A DNA stretch of 64,000 nucleotides from Amphritea sp. 1_MG-2023 (GTDB lineage Bacteria > Pseudomonadota > Gammaproteobacteria > Pseudomonadales > Balneatricaceae): assembly GCF_030547545.1 (NCBI RefSeq), contig NZ_JAUOQE010000017.1:28018-92017 (forward strand), given 5' to 3'. The notes below the pieces were generated by a model, which saw nothing but the letters and a program-made list of their open reading frames with translations, was not told the origin of the DNA and did no database searches. Both the position numbers and the translations under genes were made by a program. Positions 63,837-64,000 of the stretch are shown here, piece by piece (within the stretch, counting starts at the first letter, position 1; every line of letters starts with the position of its first letter).

Positions 63837-63919
63837 TATTGTAATTAATTACGATTTTTTATTAATATTGACTGTTTGGCAGAGTTGATTGTTTTGAATT
63901 GAGGTTGCTTATTCTTTAG

Positions 63920-64000
63920 GGAAGATGCGAATAAGTCCTTCCCATGAGACAATTTATTTTTAATTTTCGAGCCTGACCATGTCACATCAATTTACCTTTG
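63920..64000 (+). mobile_element. IS5-family insertion sequence, left end (continues beyond the window)
   Basis: Begins GGAAGATGCGAATAAGTC, one base different from the 18-bp ends of the two miniature elements in this window, and is preceded by TTAG (63916-63919), the expected IS5-type target. A transposase start follows 59 bases inside. Confidence 0.85.
63979..64000 (+). CDS. IS5 family transposase, N-terminal fragment
   Basis: Only seven codons are in the window, reading MSHQFTF. E. coli IS5 transposase begins MSHQLTF, so this is its start, at the right distance from the left inverted repeat. Intactness cannot be judged. Confidence 0.75.

Overview
The window is a 64 kb chromosomal segment of a Gram-negative gammaproteobacterium with roughly half G+C. 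It has outer-membrane porin and MlaA genes, hrpA, radD, ppnN and talB of enteric/marine gammaproteobacterial type, and a Klebsiella-like assimilatory nitrate cluster. The exact genus cannot be fixed from the sequence alone. A marine or aquatic Oceanospirillales/Alteromonadales-like lineage is a guess.

Layout. 1-540: end of azlC and all of azlD (branched-chain amino acid export). 954-5835: hypF-hypC-hypD-hypE, NiFe-hydrogenase maturation, with no hydrogenase structural gene in view. 5855-6345: three tandem 158-159 bp repeats. 6486-8815: small genes (peroxiredoxin, SMI1/KNR4 protein) and a scrapyard of broken genes (RAYT transposase tail, YoeB toxin tail, truncated Phd/YefM antitoxin) with an IS5-type miniature element. 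8841-32881: housekeeping genes, including radD, mscS, an SLC5-STAC protein, yidD, a PIN-PhoH ATPase, cobB, ppnN, an AEC transporter, a TIGR00266 protein, an M23 peptidase-bactofilin pair, a yafJ-like amidotransferase, hrpA, a porin, mlaA, talB, dusA and dgkA.

33014-45982, all on the minus strand, is a complete assimilatory nitrate regulon: nasT-nasS (sensor and ANTAR antiterminator), nrtABC (nitrate ABC importer) and nasC-nirB-nirD-nasA (NADH dehydrogenase subunit, nitrite reductase, nitrate reductase). Three sigma-54 type -24/-12 promoters (GGCACACT-N4-TGC form) precede nasT, nrtA and nasC. The nrtA and nasC leaders each also hold a hairpin plus nine-U intrinsic terminator just before the start codon. 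This fits dual control: nitrogen limitation through sigma-54/NtrC, and nitrate through NasS-NasT antitermination.

46304-48027: gltX and tRNA-Ala(GGC). From 48028 an integrated island begins at the tRNA 3' end. It holds a P4-type integrase with a GGGGGTA inverted-repeat array upstream, then a long co-directional minus-strand cassette read from 63748 down to 49583: HTH-domain protein, beta-CASP metallo-beta-lactamase nuclease, SNF2 helicase, beta-class N6-adenine methyltransferase, SF2 helicase with a C-terminal PD-(D/E)XK-like motif, a 43-residue ORF, and a membrane-anchored protein of unknown function. The HTH gene has a large palindromic operator upstream. The cassette looks like a composite restriction-modification/anti-phage system that matches no system I can name exactly, and it is the best candidate for something undescribed. 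The window ends inside the left end of an IS5-family element whose terminal repeat matches the two miniature elements elsewhere in the window.

A recurring oddity is short tandem repeats (12, 13, 14, 26, 39 and 158 bp) in many intergenic spaces.
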